Positions 1 to 11,241 of a DNA stretch of 28,508 bases are shown here, piece by piece. How positions within the stretch are numbered: position 1 is the first letter of the stretch; every line of letters starts with the position of its first letter. The DNA comes from CAYOSF01 sp964406605 (lineage in GTDB: Bacteria > Chloroflexota > Dehalococcoidia > DSTF01 > RBG-16-68-14). The stretch is taken from positions 1 to 28,508 of the forward strand of contig CAYOSF010000023.1 in assembly GCA_964406605.1 (NCBI GenBank), written 5' to 3'. The notes below the pieces were generated by a model. The model searched no databases, was not told the DNA's origin, and was given only the letters and a program-made list of their open reading frames with translations. The translations under genes were made by a program, and so were the position numbers.

Positions 1-2719
<2,719 letters not shown>

Positions 2720-3066
2720 TACAGTAAAGCCCGCGCACTACGTGGTGCCTGCTCCGTCCGATCTTGCTCGGAACGGAGCGCTACGCTGTTCAGTTGGTAA
2801 CGTACGGCGGACGGCCCCTGCCGTCCTCCCGGCTCAATCGCCGGCCCCTGCCGCCCACCTCTCGTCGGCGGCGCGGGTCAGCGGTTCAGCCCCAACACAA
2901 CCCATCGGCCTGATGCTTCAGGCCGATGGCAGAAGTTATCATCAGGGCAGACGGGTGTTATTCGATTGCGCGAGACGCTGCTGTCATCTAGCTCTTGCTC
3001 ACCTCTCAGCGGAAGTATAGCCAGCCGGGCCGCTTTCCGCAAGCCCCGGCCGGCATGATTCGTGCA
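2720..3066 (-). other. tRNA-Ala to 23S spacer with two hairpins, no gene seen
   Basis: This stretch of about 347 bp separates tRNA-Ala from the 23S 5' end and would form the pre-23S leader. It holds a perfect 12-bp hairpin at 2902-2929 (CCATCGGCCTGA, loop TGCT) and a second, bulged hairpin at 2751-2779 (GCTCCGTCCGA pairing with TCGGAACGGAGC) just ahead of the mature 23S end. The second is well placed to be part of a processing structure. A candidate internal promoter lies at its tRNA-proximal end. No tRNA-Ile is present. Confidence 0.6.
3014..3042 (-). promoter_or_regulatory. Candidate promoter for 23S, just downstream of tRNA-Ala
   Basis: On the minus strand, TTGCGG (3037-3042) is followed after exactly 17 nt by TATACT (3014-3019). 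The -10 matches the consensus at five of six positions, the -35 at only three. Transcription would start near 3007 and give a leader of about 290 nt before 23S. The same TATACT -10 appears before mrfA and the M20 peptidase gene. It could be a chance match. Confidence 0.35.
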
Positions 3067-3142
3067 TGGTGGAGCCGAGGAGACTCGAACTCCTGACTTC
3101 CGCCTTGCAAAGGCGGCGCTCTCCCAACTGAGCTACGGCCCC
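3067..3142 (-). tRNA. tRNA-Ala (anticodon UGC)
   Basis: The minus-strand sequence folds into a full cloverleaf: acceptor GGGGCCG with CGGCTCC, D arm GCTC/GAGC, anticodon arm CCGCC/GGCGG around the loop TTTGCAA, and T arm AGGAG/CTCCT around TTCGAGT. The anticodon TGC (plus-strand 3107-3109) reads alanine codons. The acceptor stem carries the G3-U70 wobble pair that identifies alanine tRNAs. The CCA end is encoded (3067-3069). It lies upstream of 23S on the same strand, as in many rRNA operons, but no tRNA-Ile or 16S accompanies it. Confidence 0.98.
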
Positions 3143-3303
3143 CTTAGGATCGTCGGCCGGCCGGTCTCGCGTCTGTGACCGTGTGAGGAGCGCGCGGCCA
3201 GAACTGACGACCGGCCAACAGGTTAGCAAACGGGCGCCCGGCCGGCAACAGGAGCTGGCCACGGACAACGTCGCCCCAGCCTCTTGCGAGCATGCGCGAC
3301 CTC

Positions 3304-3332
3304 TTGACGCACGTCCGTTCTATACCTATACT
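3304..3332 (+). promoter_or_regulatory. Promoter of mrfAB
   Basis: TTGACG (3304-3309), a 17-nt spacer and TATACT (3327-3332) form a near-consensus sigma-70 type promoter. The predicted start is near 3339, about 30 nt before the ATG at 3370. An upstream in-frame ATG at 3292 would lie ahead of this promoter, which supports the later start. No SOS-type operator was recognised. Confidence 0.6.
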
Positions 3333-3347
3333 GGCCGCATCTGCGAA
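3319..3347 (-). promoter_or_regulatory. Candidate promoter of the tRNA-Ala/23S unit
   Basis: Minus-strand TTCGCA (3342-3347) and TATAGA (3319-3324) are spaced by 17 nt. The -10 matches at five of six positions, the -35 at four. Transcription would begin near 3312, about 170 nt before tRNA-Ala. It overlaps the divergent mrfA promoter, so the two could compete for polymerase. It is weaker than expected for a stable RNA gene. Confidence 0.3.
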
Positions 3348-3369
3348 CACATGTACGGAGTCGTCGCCT

Positions 3370-5637
3370 ATGTCGCTTGCGCAACACCTGGACCGCATCC
3401 GATCCGACCGCGAGCTGGCCCCCAACTTCTGCGCCTGGCATCACCTGACACCGGTCCCCGCTGACCTGGTGCCGTTCCCCGAAACTCTGGACGGAAGGCT
3501 CGCCGGCGTGCTCTCCGCACGCGGCATAGGCAAACTCTACCGACATCAGGGAGAGGCGGTGGCCGCCGCGCTCGCGGGCGAGAACGTGGCGGTGGTCACG
3601 CCCACCGCCTCCGGGAAGACGCTCTGCTACAACCTGGCGGTGCTCCAGACCCTCCTGCACGACCCGGACGCCCGAGCGCTCTACCTGTTCCCCACCAAGG
3701 CTCTGGCGCAGGACCAGCTCGATGAGTTGCACGGCCTCGTCACCGACCTGAACGTCGACGTGAAGACGTTCACCTACGACGGCGACACGCCGGGCGACGC
3801 CCGTCGCGCAGTCCGCGCCGCCGGCCACATCGTCATCACCAACCCGGACATGCTGCACACGGGTATCCTCCCCCACCATACGAAATGGGTGAAGCTCTTC
3901 GAGAACCTGCGCTTCGTGGTCGTCGATGAGCTTCACCAGTACCGGGGAGTCTTCGGAAGCCACGTCGCCAACGTCCTGCGCCGCCTGCGCCGCATCTGCC
4001 GCTTCTACGGTTCCGATCCGGTCTTCATCTGCTGCTCCGCAACGATCGCCAACCCCGGGGAGCTGGCAGAGCGCCTGCTCGGCGCACCGGTGAAGGTCGT
4101 GGACCGGAACGGTGCGCCCAGGGGCGAGAAGGTGGTGGCCGTCTACAATCCGCCGGTGGTCAACCGCGAGCTGGGCATCCGGCGCAGCGCCCTCAAGGCG
4201 GCAAGGACGATAGCCGCGAACCTTCTGCGCTCCGGCGTCCAGACTATCGTCTTCGCGCCCAGCCGGGTGACCGTGGAGCTGCTGCTGCGACGCCTCCGCG
4301 ATTCGATGCGGTCGAAGCCGGGCGAACCGCCCGCGGTGCAGGGCTACCGGAGCGGATACCTGCCGAGCGAGCGTCGGGCGATCGAGGCCGGACTGCGCGA
4401 CCAGAAGGTGCGCGGGGTAGTTGCGACCACCGCCTTGGAACTGGGCATCGACATCGGCGGTCTGGACGCGGCCGTTCTGCTCGGGTATCCAGGCACGGTG
4501 GCCAGCACCTGGCAACAGATGGGGCGCGCCGGCCGGGGAGACAGCCTCTCCTTCGCCGTCCTGGTGACGAACTCCACGCCCCTCAACCAGTACCTGGCCC
4601 ATCATCCGGAGTACCTGTTGGAGACGGCGCCCGAAGCGGGTCTGATCAACCCGGACAACCTCATCATCCGCGTCAGCCACCTGAAGTGCGCCGCCTTCGA
4701 GCTGCCGTTCGGCGAGGGTGAGGAGTTCGGGCCGGATACCGCGGACCTTCTGCGCCTGCTGAGCGAGGAGGGGATCCTGCACGCCGCCGACGGGCGCTAC
4801 CACTGGATGACCGAGGCCTACCCCGCCGAGCAGGTGAGCCTGCGCTCCGCATCCATAGACAACTTTGTCATCGTGGAGGACGGGGCAAAGCCGAAGGTCG
4901 TGGGCGAGATGGACCGGCCCTCCGCTCCGCTCCTGATCCACGACGAAGCGATCTACATGCACGGCGGCCAGCAGTATCACGTGGACCGTCTGGACTGGGA
5001 GGAGAAGAAGGCATACGTGCGGCCGGTGGACGTGGACTACTACACGGACGCGAACCTGGCCGTCGACCTGAAGGTGCTGGAAACGGGCGCGGAAGCCGCC
5101 AACGGCGCCTGTCGCCGCTACCACGGGGACGTGGCGGTCACCTTCCTGGCGACCATCTTCAAGAAGATCAAGCTGGACACGCAGGAGAACGTCGGCTGGG
5201 GGAAGATCCACTTGCCCCAGGAGGACATGCACACGACGGCGTACTGGGTGGCCCTCAAGGAGTCCGCCTGGGCAGGGCTCAACCCGGCGGAGCTGCAGTC
5301 CGGGCTGTGGGGGATGGCCCACCTCCTCGGCGGTGTCGCTCCCCTCTTCCTCATGTGCGACGCCAAGGACCTCCAGGCGGTCGCCCAGGTGCGGTCCCCG
5401 TTCACCGACGCCGCCACCGTCTTCCTCTACGAGCGAAACCCGGGCGGCGTCGGGCTCGCCGAAGGGCTCTACGCAGCCCACGACGCCATGCTGGCCTCGG
5501 CCCTGGAGCTGGCCAGGAACTGCGGCTGTGCCGACGGTTGCCCGTCCTGCGTGGGGCCGGGGCTCGACGATGCCCCTGACAGCAAGCGCGCCGCGATCAC
5601 GATTCTGAGCAGGCTTGTGGGCAATGGAGCTTCGTGA
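3370..5637 (+). CDS. mrfA: DEAD/DEAH-type helicase MrfA with C-terminal four-cysteine zinc site
   Basis: This is a 755-residue superfamily 2 helicase of the YprA/MrfA (Hrq1-like) type. Visible are the Q-motif region YRHQGEA (about 57-63), Walker A TPTASGKT (77-84), the Walker B box DELH (186-189), motif III SAT (223-225) and, in the second RecA lobe, TTALELGIDIGGLD and QQMGRAGR. The C-terminal DUF1998-type region ends with four cysteines at 718, 720, 724 and 727, the zinc site known in MrfA. In Bacillus subtilis MrfA works with the exonuclease MrfB in repair of mitomycin C damage. Here the next gene is an MrfB homologue overlapping by 14 nt, which supports the call. The ATG at 3370 is chosen because it follows GGAG with a 9-nt gap and lies downstream of a good promoter. 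A longer in-frame start at 3292 is less likely. Confidence 0.93.
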   Translation: MSLAQHLDRIRSDRELAPNFCAWHHLTPVPADLVPFPETLDGRLAGVLSARGIGKLYRHQGEAVAAALAGENVAVVTPTASGKTLCYNLAVLQTLLHDPDARALYLFPTKALAQDQLDELHGLVTDLNVDVKTFTYDGDTPGDARRAVRAAGHIVITNPDMLHTGILPHHTKWVKLFENLRFVVVDELHQYRGVFGSHVANVLRRLRRICRFYGSDPVFICCSATIANPGELAERLLGAPVKVVDRNGAPRGEKVVAVYNPPVVNRELGIRRSALKAARTIAANLLRSGVQTIVFAPSRVTVELLLRRLRDSMRSKPGEPPAVQGYRSGYLPSERRAIEAGLRDQKVRGVVATTALELGIDIGGLDAAVLLGYPGTVASTWQQMGRAGRGDSLSFAVLVTNSTPLNQYLAHHPEYLLETAPEAGLINPDNLIIRVSHLKCAAFELPFGEGEEFGPDTADLLRLLSEEGILHAADGRYHWMTEAYPAEQVSLRSASIDNFVIVEDGAKPKVVGEMDRPSAPLLIHDEAIYMHGGQQYHVDRLDWEEKKAYVRPVDVDYYTDANLAVDLKVLETGAEAANGACRRYHGDVAVTFLATIFKKIKLDTQENVGWGKIHLPQEDMHTTAYWVALKESAWAGLNPAELQSGLWGMAHLLGGVAPLFLMCDAKDLQAVAQVRSPFTDAATVFLYERNPGGVGLAEGLYAAHDAMLASALELARNCGCADGCPSCVGPGLDDAPDSKRAAITILSRLVGNGAS

Positions 5638-6949
5638 GCGGCTGCGCCTCGCTCTGGGATCGAATGCGGCGGCGCATCGGTCCGTGCCCGCGCCGAGACA
5701 ACCGAGAGAGCCCGCCCGCGTGCCCGTCGCGCCTGTCGGGCTTCGTGTTGCCCGGGCGGACGGCGGAACCGTCTATCTCGCCGACCAATCCTGGCCGCTC
5801 GACCACAGCCACGGCCGCCTGCCTCTCGGAGACGCCCTCTCGCTGGCCACGGCCGCGCTATCGCGGCTCGCGCCGGGCCTCAAGAAAAAGGACCTCGCCC
5901 GCGCGGCCTACGTGGACGTAGAGACGACAGGGCTGGCCGGGGGCACCGGGACATACGTCTTTCTCACAGGCATCGGCACGTTCGAAAGAGACTCCTTCCG
6001 AGTGCGCCAGTTCTTCCTCGCCGACCTGCCCGGAGAGCGCGCAATGCTGACGGCTATCAGCGACCTGCTCGGGGACCGGCCGGCGCTGGTCTCATTCAAC
6101 GGCCGGCGGTTCGATCTGCCTCTCCTCGCCACCCGCCTGACGCTCAACCGCCTGCCTTCCCTGCCTGACATGGAGCACTTGGACCTCCTGTACCCGGCCC
6201 GCCGGCTCTACCGGCGACGGCTGCCCTCTTGCCGCTTGGGAGAGCTGGAGGAAAGGCTGCTTGGCTTCACCAGGGAGGACGACGTACCGGGATGGGTCGT
6301 ACCGTCCCTGTACATCGAGTACATGCATACAGGCAGGGCAGGCCCTCTGCGAGCCGTGTTCCGGCACAACGCCCTGGATATCCTCTCGCTCGCGGCGCTG
6401 CTCAGCCACCTGGGTCAGGTTATCGGCGGGACGGCCCCCGCCGAGGGACAGGACTACGTAGCCATGGGCCGTTGGGACGAGTCGGAAGGGCGGTTCGCCG
6501 AGGCGGCCTCCGCGTACGACGCGGCGCTGCGTGTGAGCGACGACGGAGCGGCCCGCTCGACCGCCCGACACCGGCTAGCCCACCTCTACCGGCGGCAGAG
6601 CCGCGTGGAAGACGCCGCTCGCCTCTGGCTGGAGGAAGCCGAGAGCGGCGGGACGGTAGCCGGCCGCCTTGCAGCCATGATCGAGCTGGCGAAACTCGAG
6701 GAGCACCGCCGCCGGCGCTACGCGGAGGCCGAGGCGCTCACGAGAAGAGCGCTGTCCTTGCTGGAGGTGGCGGAACTGAGACGGGCGGCGCCGACACACC
6801 CGCAGCTCCAGCGGGACGCGCTGGAACACCGGCTCCGGCGTCTCCTCCGGCGTCAAGCATGGGGGCGCATCCAATCCAGAAACGCCAGCGCGCGTCCCGC
6901 CTCTGCGAGGGCGGACGGGAGGTCCCGGGCGGCTTCTCTACAACGTTAG
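5624..6949 (+). CDS. mrfB: DEDDh-family exonuclease MrfB (YprB-like) with TPR-like C-terminus
   Basis: This is a 441-residue protein with an RNase H-like exonuclease core. The DEDDh residues are visible: D98 and E100 in YVDVETTG, D164 in SFNGRRFD, and H248 and D252 in RHNALD. The segment after about 275 (AMGRWDESEGRFAEAASAYDAAL and onward) looks like tetratricopeptide helices, as in Bacillus MrfB. MrfB is known to act with MrfA in mitomycin C repair as a metal-dependent DNA exonuclease. The gene overlaps the end of mrfA by 14 nt, so the two are probably translationally coupled. The ATG at 5624 was preferred over an in-frame TTG at 5615. The last 30 residues are rich in Arg, Ala and Ser and probably disordered. 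Confidence 0.9.
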   Translation: MELRERLRLALGSNAAAHRSVPAPRQPREPARVPVAPVGLRVARADGGTVYLADQSWPLDHSHGRLPLGDALSLATAALSRLAPGLKKKDLARAAYVDVETTGLAGGTGTYVFLTGIGTFERDSFRVRQFFLADLPGERAMLTAISDLLGDRPALVSFNGRRFDLPLLATRLTLNRLPSLPDMEHLDLLYPARRLYRRRLPSCRLGELEERLLGFTREDDVPGWVVPSLYIEYMHTGRAGPLRAVFRHNALDILSLAALLSHLGQVIGGTAPAEGQDYVAMGRWDESEGRFAEAASAYDAALRVSDDGAARSTARHRLAHLYRRQSRVEDAARLWLEEAESGGTVAGRLAAMIELAKLEEHRRRRYAEAEALTRRALSLLEVAELRRAAPTHPQLQRDALEHRLRRLLRRQAWGRIQSRNASARPASARADGRSRAASLQR

Positions 6950-6956
6950 GCCACGG

Positions 6957-6984
6957 TTGGGAGGGCGGCGCGCGCGCGTGTATA
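6957..6984 (+). promoter_or_regulatory. Candidate promoter of the M20 peptidase gene
   Basis: TTGGGA (6957-6962), 16 nt and TATACT (6979-6984) lie just after the mrfB stop. The -10 matches at five of six positions. Transcription would start near 6991, leaving a leader of about 69 nt before the GTG at 7060. Confidence 0.4.
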
Positions 6985-7059
6985 CTGGAGGCCGCCTTGC
7001 GCTCGGTTTCTCCGCAGTGCGAGGCTCGCCGTCAGCCGGTCAGCAAGGAGGAGAACGTC

Positions 7060-8229
7060 GTGGACGCGAAGGCCACCGCCCGAGAGCGCGTGGAGGCTGT
7101 GCGCGACAAGCTCATCGAGCTGAGCCACAGGATTCACGCCAACCCGGAACTGGCGCTCGAGGAGGAGAAGGCTTGCGCCTGGCTGGCCGATCTGCTCGAG
7201 GATGAGGGTTTCTCCGTCGAGCGGGGCGCCTACGATCTCCCCACGGCGTTCGTCGCCCGTTCCGGCAGCGGTTCTCTACACGTCGGGATCTGCGCCGAGT
7301 ACGACGCTCTGCCCGGCATCGGGCACGCGTGCGGTCACAACATCATAGCGATGGCCGCGGCAGGCGCGGGGATCGCCGCCGCGCAGGTGGCGGACGAGGT
7401 GGGACTCACCGTCAGCGTGATAGGCACGCCGGCCGAGGAGGGCATGGGCGGCAAGATCATGCTCCTGGACCGGGGAGCCTTCGCGGGGATGCACGCCGCG
7501 ATGATGGTGCACCCCGCGCCGACCGACGTGGCGGAGCCTCCGGTTATCGCCGTTCGCCACTTCGACGTGCACTACACCGGCAAGGAAGCGCACGCATCGT
7601 CCTATCCCGAACGCGGGATCAACGCAGGCGACGCGCTCACGATCGCCCAGGTCGCAATCGGACTGCTGAGGCAGCACATCCGGCCGACCGACCGGATCCA
7701 CGGCATCATCACGAAGGGCGGTGAGGCGCCCAATATCGTGCCGGCTCACACCTCGGCCAAGTACTACGTGCGCGCCCGGACGCTGGACCAGCTCAAGGAG
7801 ATCAGCGCCAGGGTCGACCGCTGCTTTGAGGCGGGGGCGCTTGCTACCGGAGCGACGCTCGAAATCGTAGACGTCGAGAAGCCGTTCGCGCACATGCGGC
7901 ACGACTCGGAGATCGCGGCCATCTACAAGCGCAACGCCGAGGCGCTGGGCCGGACGTTCCCCGACTTCAGGGATGCGCTGCAGCGTTGGGCAGGGTCCAC
8001 CGACATGGGGAACGTCTCGCTGGTGCTGCCGGCCATCCACCCCATGATCGGCATCGACTCATTACCGGCCACGAACCACCAGCCCGAGTTCACCGAGTGC
8101 TGTATCACCGAGGCCGCGGACCGAGCCGTGATCGACGGAGCCGTAGCGATGGCCTGGACGGCGATCGATATCGCCACAGACCCCCAACTGCGGGATCGCC
8201 TGATCCAACAGTCGCCTGATGAGCGGTAG
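7060..8229 (+). CDS. M20 family metallopeptidase/amidohydrolase (ACY1L2-like)
   Basis: This is a 389-residue di-metal hydrolase. The block AEYDALPGIGHACGHN (79-94) is characteristic of the ACY1L2/PM20D2 branch of the M20 family, with D82 and H93 at metal or catalytic positions. E126/E127 in TPAEEG supply the general base and a ligand, and H151 (MVHP) and H340 (TNHQPEF) fit the other sites. The dimerisation domain lies at about 165-280 and GSTDMGNVS at 312-320. Family members cleave small amide or dipeptide substrates; the actual substrate is unknown. The GTG start at 7060 follows AAGGAGG with an 8-nt gap. The reading frame is open far upstream into mrfB, but that part is not coding. It stands between the mrf pair and the S9 peptidase, so it may share a peptide-degrading role with the latter. 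Confidence 0.9.
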   Translation: MDAKATARERVEAVRDKLIELSHRIHANPELALEEEKACAWLADLLEDEGFSVERGAYDLPTAFVARSGSGSLHVGICAEYDALPGIGHACGHNIIAMAAAGAGIAAAQVADEVGLTVSVIGTPAEEGMGGKIMLLDRGAFAGMHAAMMVHPAPTDVAEPPVIAVRHFDVHYTGKEAHASSYPERGINAGDALTIAQVAIGLLRQHIRPTDRIHGIITKGGEAPNIVPAHTSAKYYVRARTLDQLKEISARVDRCFEAGALATGATLEIVDVEKPFAHMRHDSEIAAIYKRNAEALGRTFPDFRDALQRWAGSTDMGNVSLVLPAIHPMIGIDSLPATNHQPEFTECCITEAADRAVIDGAVAMAWTAIDIATDPQLRDRLIQQSPDER

Positions 8230-8322
8230 ACACGCAGGAGTCGCGGCTTGCGGGCGGAGCAGGGCTCAGTGCGCTCGCGCAGCATCAACGCGGCGGCGCG
8301 GCGGAGAGTAAGGAGAGCCGGG

Positions 8323-10257
8323 ATGGCAAAGAAGCAGGCTACGCCGTACGGATCCTGGAAGTCACCAATCACCTCGGACCTGATCGTGTCGGAGACCATC
8401 GGCATCGGAGAGATCGCTCTGGACGGCGGGGACACGTACTGGACGGAGATGCGGCCGATGGAAGGCGGTCGATACGTCATCGTCCGGCGCACCCCCGACG
8501 GGAGGAAGAGCGACGTCACACCAACACCGCTCAACGCCCGGACCAGGGTGCACGAGTACGGAGGTGGCGCGTTCGCCGTGGCGGACGGTGTCGTCTACTT
8601 CTCCAACTTCGCCGACCAGCGATTGTACCGACAAGACTCCGGCGGCCAGCCGCGACCGATCACGCCCGAAGCCGACCTGCGTTACGCCGACGGCGTCATC
8701 GACCCGCGGCGTGGCCGGATGGTCTGCGTCCGGGAGGACCACACCGCCGCCGACCGCGAGGCAGAGAACACGTTGGTGAGCCTGGACCTGGCGGACGAGG
8801 GCGAAGCGGCGGTGCTCGTCTCCGGCAACGATTTCTACTCGTCACCCCGCCTGAGCCCGGACGGCGAGCGCCTTGCCTGGCTGACATGGAACCACCCCAA
8901 CATGCCGTGGGACGGTACGGAGCTGTGGGAGGCCAAGATCCTCCCGGACGGGTCCGTAGCCGATGCCGAATGCGTCGCGGGCGGAAAGGAAGAGTCGATC
9001 TTCCAGCCGGAGTGGTCGCCGGACGGCGTCCTCCACTTCGTCTCCGACCGGACGGGCTGGTGGAACGTCTACCGGCGGCGCGAAGGGCGGGTGGAGCCGC
9101 TCTGCGAGATGGAGGCGGAGTTCGGGCGACCGCAGTGGGTCTTTGGGATGTCGACCTACGCGTTCTCATCAGAGCGCCGCATCATCTGCGCCTATATAGA
9201 GCAGGGCATCGGGCGACTCGCCAGCTTGAACGCGGAGACCGGCGCGCTGGAGCCGATCGACACTCCCTACACCAGCTTCGGAGAGGTGAGGGCGGCGGGA
9301 GACCGCGTCCTGATCGCCGCGGGCTCCCCCACCGAGTTCGTGTCCCTCGTCCAGCTCGACCTGACATCGGAACGGCGCGAGGTGTTGCGCAGAACGAGCA
9401 ACGTGCAAATCGACGCGGGGTATCTCTCATCACCGGAGCCACTGGAGTTCCCCACGGAGAACGGCCTGACGGCGCACGGGCTCTACTATCCACCCGCGAA
9501 CCGCGACCACGAAGGGGAGCCCGGCGAGCGGCCGCCGCTGCTGGTGAAGAGTCACGGCGGTCCCACCGCCGCTGCGTCCAGCACGCTCAACCTTGGGATC
9601 CAGTACTGGACGAGCAGAGGGATCGCCGTCCTCGACGTCAACTACGGCGGGAGCACCGGCTACGGCCGCGAGTACCGCAAGCGGCTCGACGGGCGGTGGG
9701 GCGTGGTAGACGTCGACGACTGCGCAAACGGAGCCCGTTTCCTGGTCAAGCGCGGCGAGGTCGACGGCAAGCGGCTCGCCATCACCGGCGGCAGCGCCGG
9801 CGGCTACACGACGCTCTGCGCACTGACCTTCCGCGACCTGTTCGCGGCAGGAGCGAGCCACTTCGGCGTCAGCGACGCGGAGGCGCTCGCTAAGGATACG
9901 CACAAGTTCGAGTCGCGGTACGGGGACGGACTGATCGGCCCGTACCCGGAGAGGGCAGCGCTCTACCGCGAGCGCTCCCCGATCCATTTCACGGACCGCC
10001 TGTCCTGCCCAACGGCGTTCTTCCAGGGTCTGGAGGACAAGATCGTGCCGCCGGACCAGGCCGAAACGATGGTGCGGGCGCTGCGCGAAAAGGGGCTCCC
10101 CGTCGCCTATGTCGCCTTCGAGGGTGAACAGCACGGATTCCGCCGCGCCGAGAACATCAAGCGCGCCCTGGACGGCGAACTCTACTTCTATTCCCGCGTG
10201 TTCGGGTTTGATCTCGCCGAACCGGTAGAGCCCATCCCGATCGAGAACCTGCCGTGA
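8323..10257 (+). CDS. S9 family peptidase (prolyl oligopeptidase/acylaminoacyl-peptidase type)
   Basis: This is a 644-residue serine peptidase. The first 380 residues form a beta-propeller-like region with repeated strand motifs such as SPRLSPDGERLAW (174-186) and QPEWSPDGVLHFVSD (228-242). The C-terminal alpha/beta hydrolase domain has the nucleophile S491 in GGSAGGY, the acid D572 in EDKIVPP and H604 in GEQHGF, with HGGP (411-414) as the oxyanion-hole segment. No signal peptide is visible, so it is probably cytoplasmic. Family members remove dipeptides or acylated amino acids from short peptides; which activity applies here is not shown. The ATG at 8323 follows AAGGAG with a 7-nt gap, so the longer upstream reading from 8248 is not needed. 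Confidence 0.92.
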   Translation: MAKKQATPYGSWKSPITSDLIVSETIGIGEIALDGGDTYWTEMRPMEGGRYVIVRRTPDGRKSDVTPTPLNARTRVHEYGGGAFAVADGVVYFSNFADQRLYRQDSGGQPRPITPEADLRYADGVIDPRRGRMVCVREDHTAADREAENTLVSLDLADEGEAAVLVSGNDFYSSPRLSPDGERLAWLTWNHPNMPWDGTELWEAKILPDGSVADAECVAGGKEESIFQPEWSPDGVLHFVSDRTGWWNVYRRREGRVEPLCEMEAEFGRPQWVFGMSTYAFSSERRIICAYIEQGIGRLASLNAETGALEPIDTPYTSFGEVRAAGDRVLIAAGSPTEFVSLVQLDLTSERREVLRRTSNVQIDAGYLSSPEPLEFPTENGLTAHGLYYPPANRDHEGEPGERPPLLVKSHGGPTAAASSTLNLGIQYWTSRGIAVLDVNYGGSTGYGREYRKRLDGRWGVVDVDDCANGARFLVKRGEVDGKRLAITGGSAGGYTTLCALTFRDLFAAGASHFGVSDAEALAKDTHKFESRYGDGLIGPYPERAALYRERSPIHFTDRLSCPTAFFQGLEDKIVPPDQAETMVRALREKGLPVAYVAFEGEQHGFRRAENIKRALDGELYFYSRVFGFDLAEPVEPIPIENLP

Positions 10258-10372
10258 GGGCCTGGGTGCCCGCAGTGACATCATCGAGGAGGCAGAGAGC
10301 CTTCGGCGCCGGGCGGGAACACACCCTGCAGAGACTGAACCCGAGAGGGAGGAGAGCGATAGGAGCGCAAAC

Positions 10373-11221
10373 ATGAAGGAGTTGAAGGACAAGGTAGCGG
10401 TCGTCACCGGTGCGGCCAGCGGTATCGGGCTCGGGATGGCGGAGCGGTTCGCGGCCGAAGGCATGAAGGTCGTGCTGGCGGATATAGAGCCGGGCGCGCT
10501 GGACGAGGCCGAAGGAGCATTGAAGACGAATGGGGCGACTACGCTGGCCGTGCGCTGCGACGTTTCGAAAGCCGATGACGTGGAGGCGCTCGCCAAGAGG
10601 ACCGTCGACGAATTCGGTGCGGTCCACGTCGTCTGCAACAACGCGGGCGTCGGTCCACCCGTCGGGCCGTTGTGGGAGCGAAGCGAGGCGGACTGGCAAT
10701 GGGTGATAGGCGCCAACCTCTGGGGCGTGATCCACGGCGTCAAGGCCTTCGTGCCGATCATGCTCGCGCAGGGCACCGAGGGTCACGTCGTCAATACGGC
10801 GTCGTTGGCTGGGATGGTGTCGGTGCCGTGGATGGGGATCTACAACGTGTGCAAGCACGCCGTCGTAACGCTCTCCGAGACGCTGTACCGCGAACTCGAG
10901 GCGGCCGGGGGGAAGGTGAAGGTCTCGGTACTCTGCCCGGCGTGGGTGAAGACGCGCCTGGCCGACGCGGACCGGAACCGTCCGCCTGAGCTCCAGAACC
11001 CCGAGCGAGAGCAGACGCCCCAGGAGCAGATGATAGAGCAGGCGCTCCGGGGGTTCCTTGACTCGGGCATCAGCACGGAGCAGGTTGCCGACGCCGTGGT
11101 CAACGCCATCAAGGAGGAGAAGCTCTACATCCTGACGCACCCCGATTCAATGGAGGCAGTACGGACCCGCATGGAGGACATCCTGCAGAACCGCAACCCC
11201 AGCGGCCTGCCGGTCTTCTGA
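10373..11221 (+). CDS. SDR family NAD(P)-dependent oxidoreductase
   Basis: This is a 282-residue classical short-chain dehydrogenase. It shows the Rossmann glycine motif TGAASGIG (12-19), NNAG (89-92), catalytic S144, and Y157 with K161 in YNVCK. Asp37 at the end of the second strand (VVLAD) suggests a preference for NAD over NADP. After about residue 200 the tail is longer than in minimal SDRs and contains a charged stretch (about 205-225). The ATG at 10373 follows AGGAG with a 7-nt gap. It is the first of three closely spaced genes (SDR, DinB-like, F420-type oxidoreductase), probably one transcript. The substrate cannot be predicted. Confidence 0.92.
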   Translation: MKELKDKVAVVTGAASGIGLGMAERFAAEGMKVVLADIEPGALDEAEGALKTNGATTLAVRCDVSKADDVEALAKRTVDEFGAVHVVCNNAGVGPPVGPLWERSEADWQWVIGANLWGVIHGVKAFVPIMLAQGTEGHVVNTASLAGMVSVPWMGIYNVCKHAVVTLSETLYRELEAAGGKVKVSVLCPAWVKTRLADADRNRPPELQNPEREQTPQEQMIEQALRGFLDSGISTEQVADAVVNAIKEEKLYILTHPDSMEAVRTRMEDILQNRNPSGLPVF

Positions 11222-11241
11222 GAGCTGGAGAGCGGAGGAGC

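Noticed and set aside
3223..5481. A 752-codon open frame antisense to mrfA
   Set aside because: High-GC codon use in mrfA keeps the opposite frame open; the translation has no recognisable domain, while mrfA has full helicase motifs.
6229..7059. Long upstream extension of the M20 peptidase frame
   Set aside because: It overlaps mrfB in another frame; a strong ribosome-binding site and family length support the GTG at 7060.
9430..10776. A 448-codon minus-strand frame across the S9 and SDR genes
   Set aside because: It spans two well-supported genes and has no recognisable domain.
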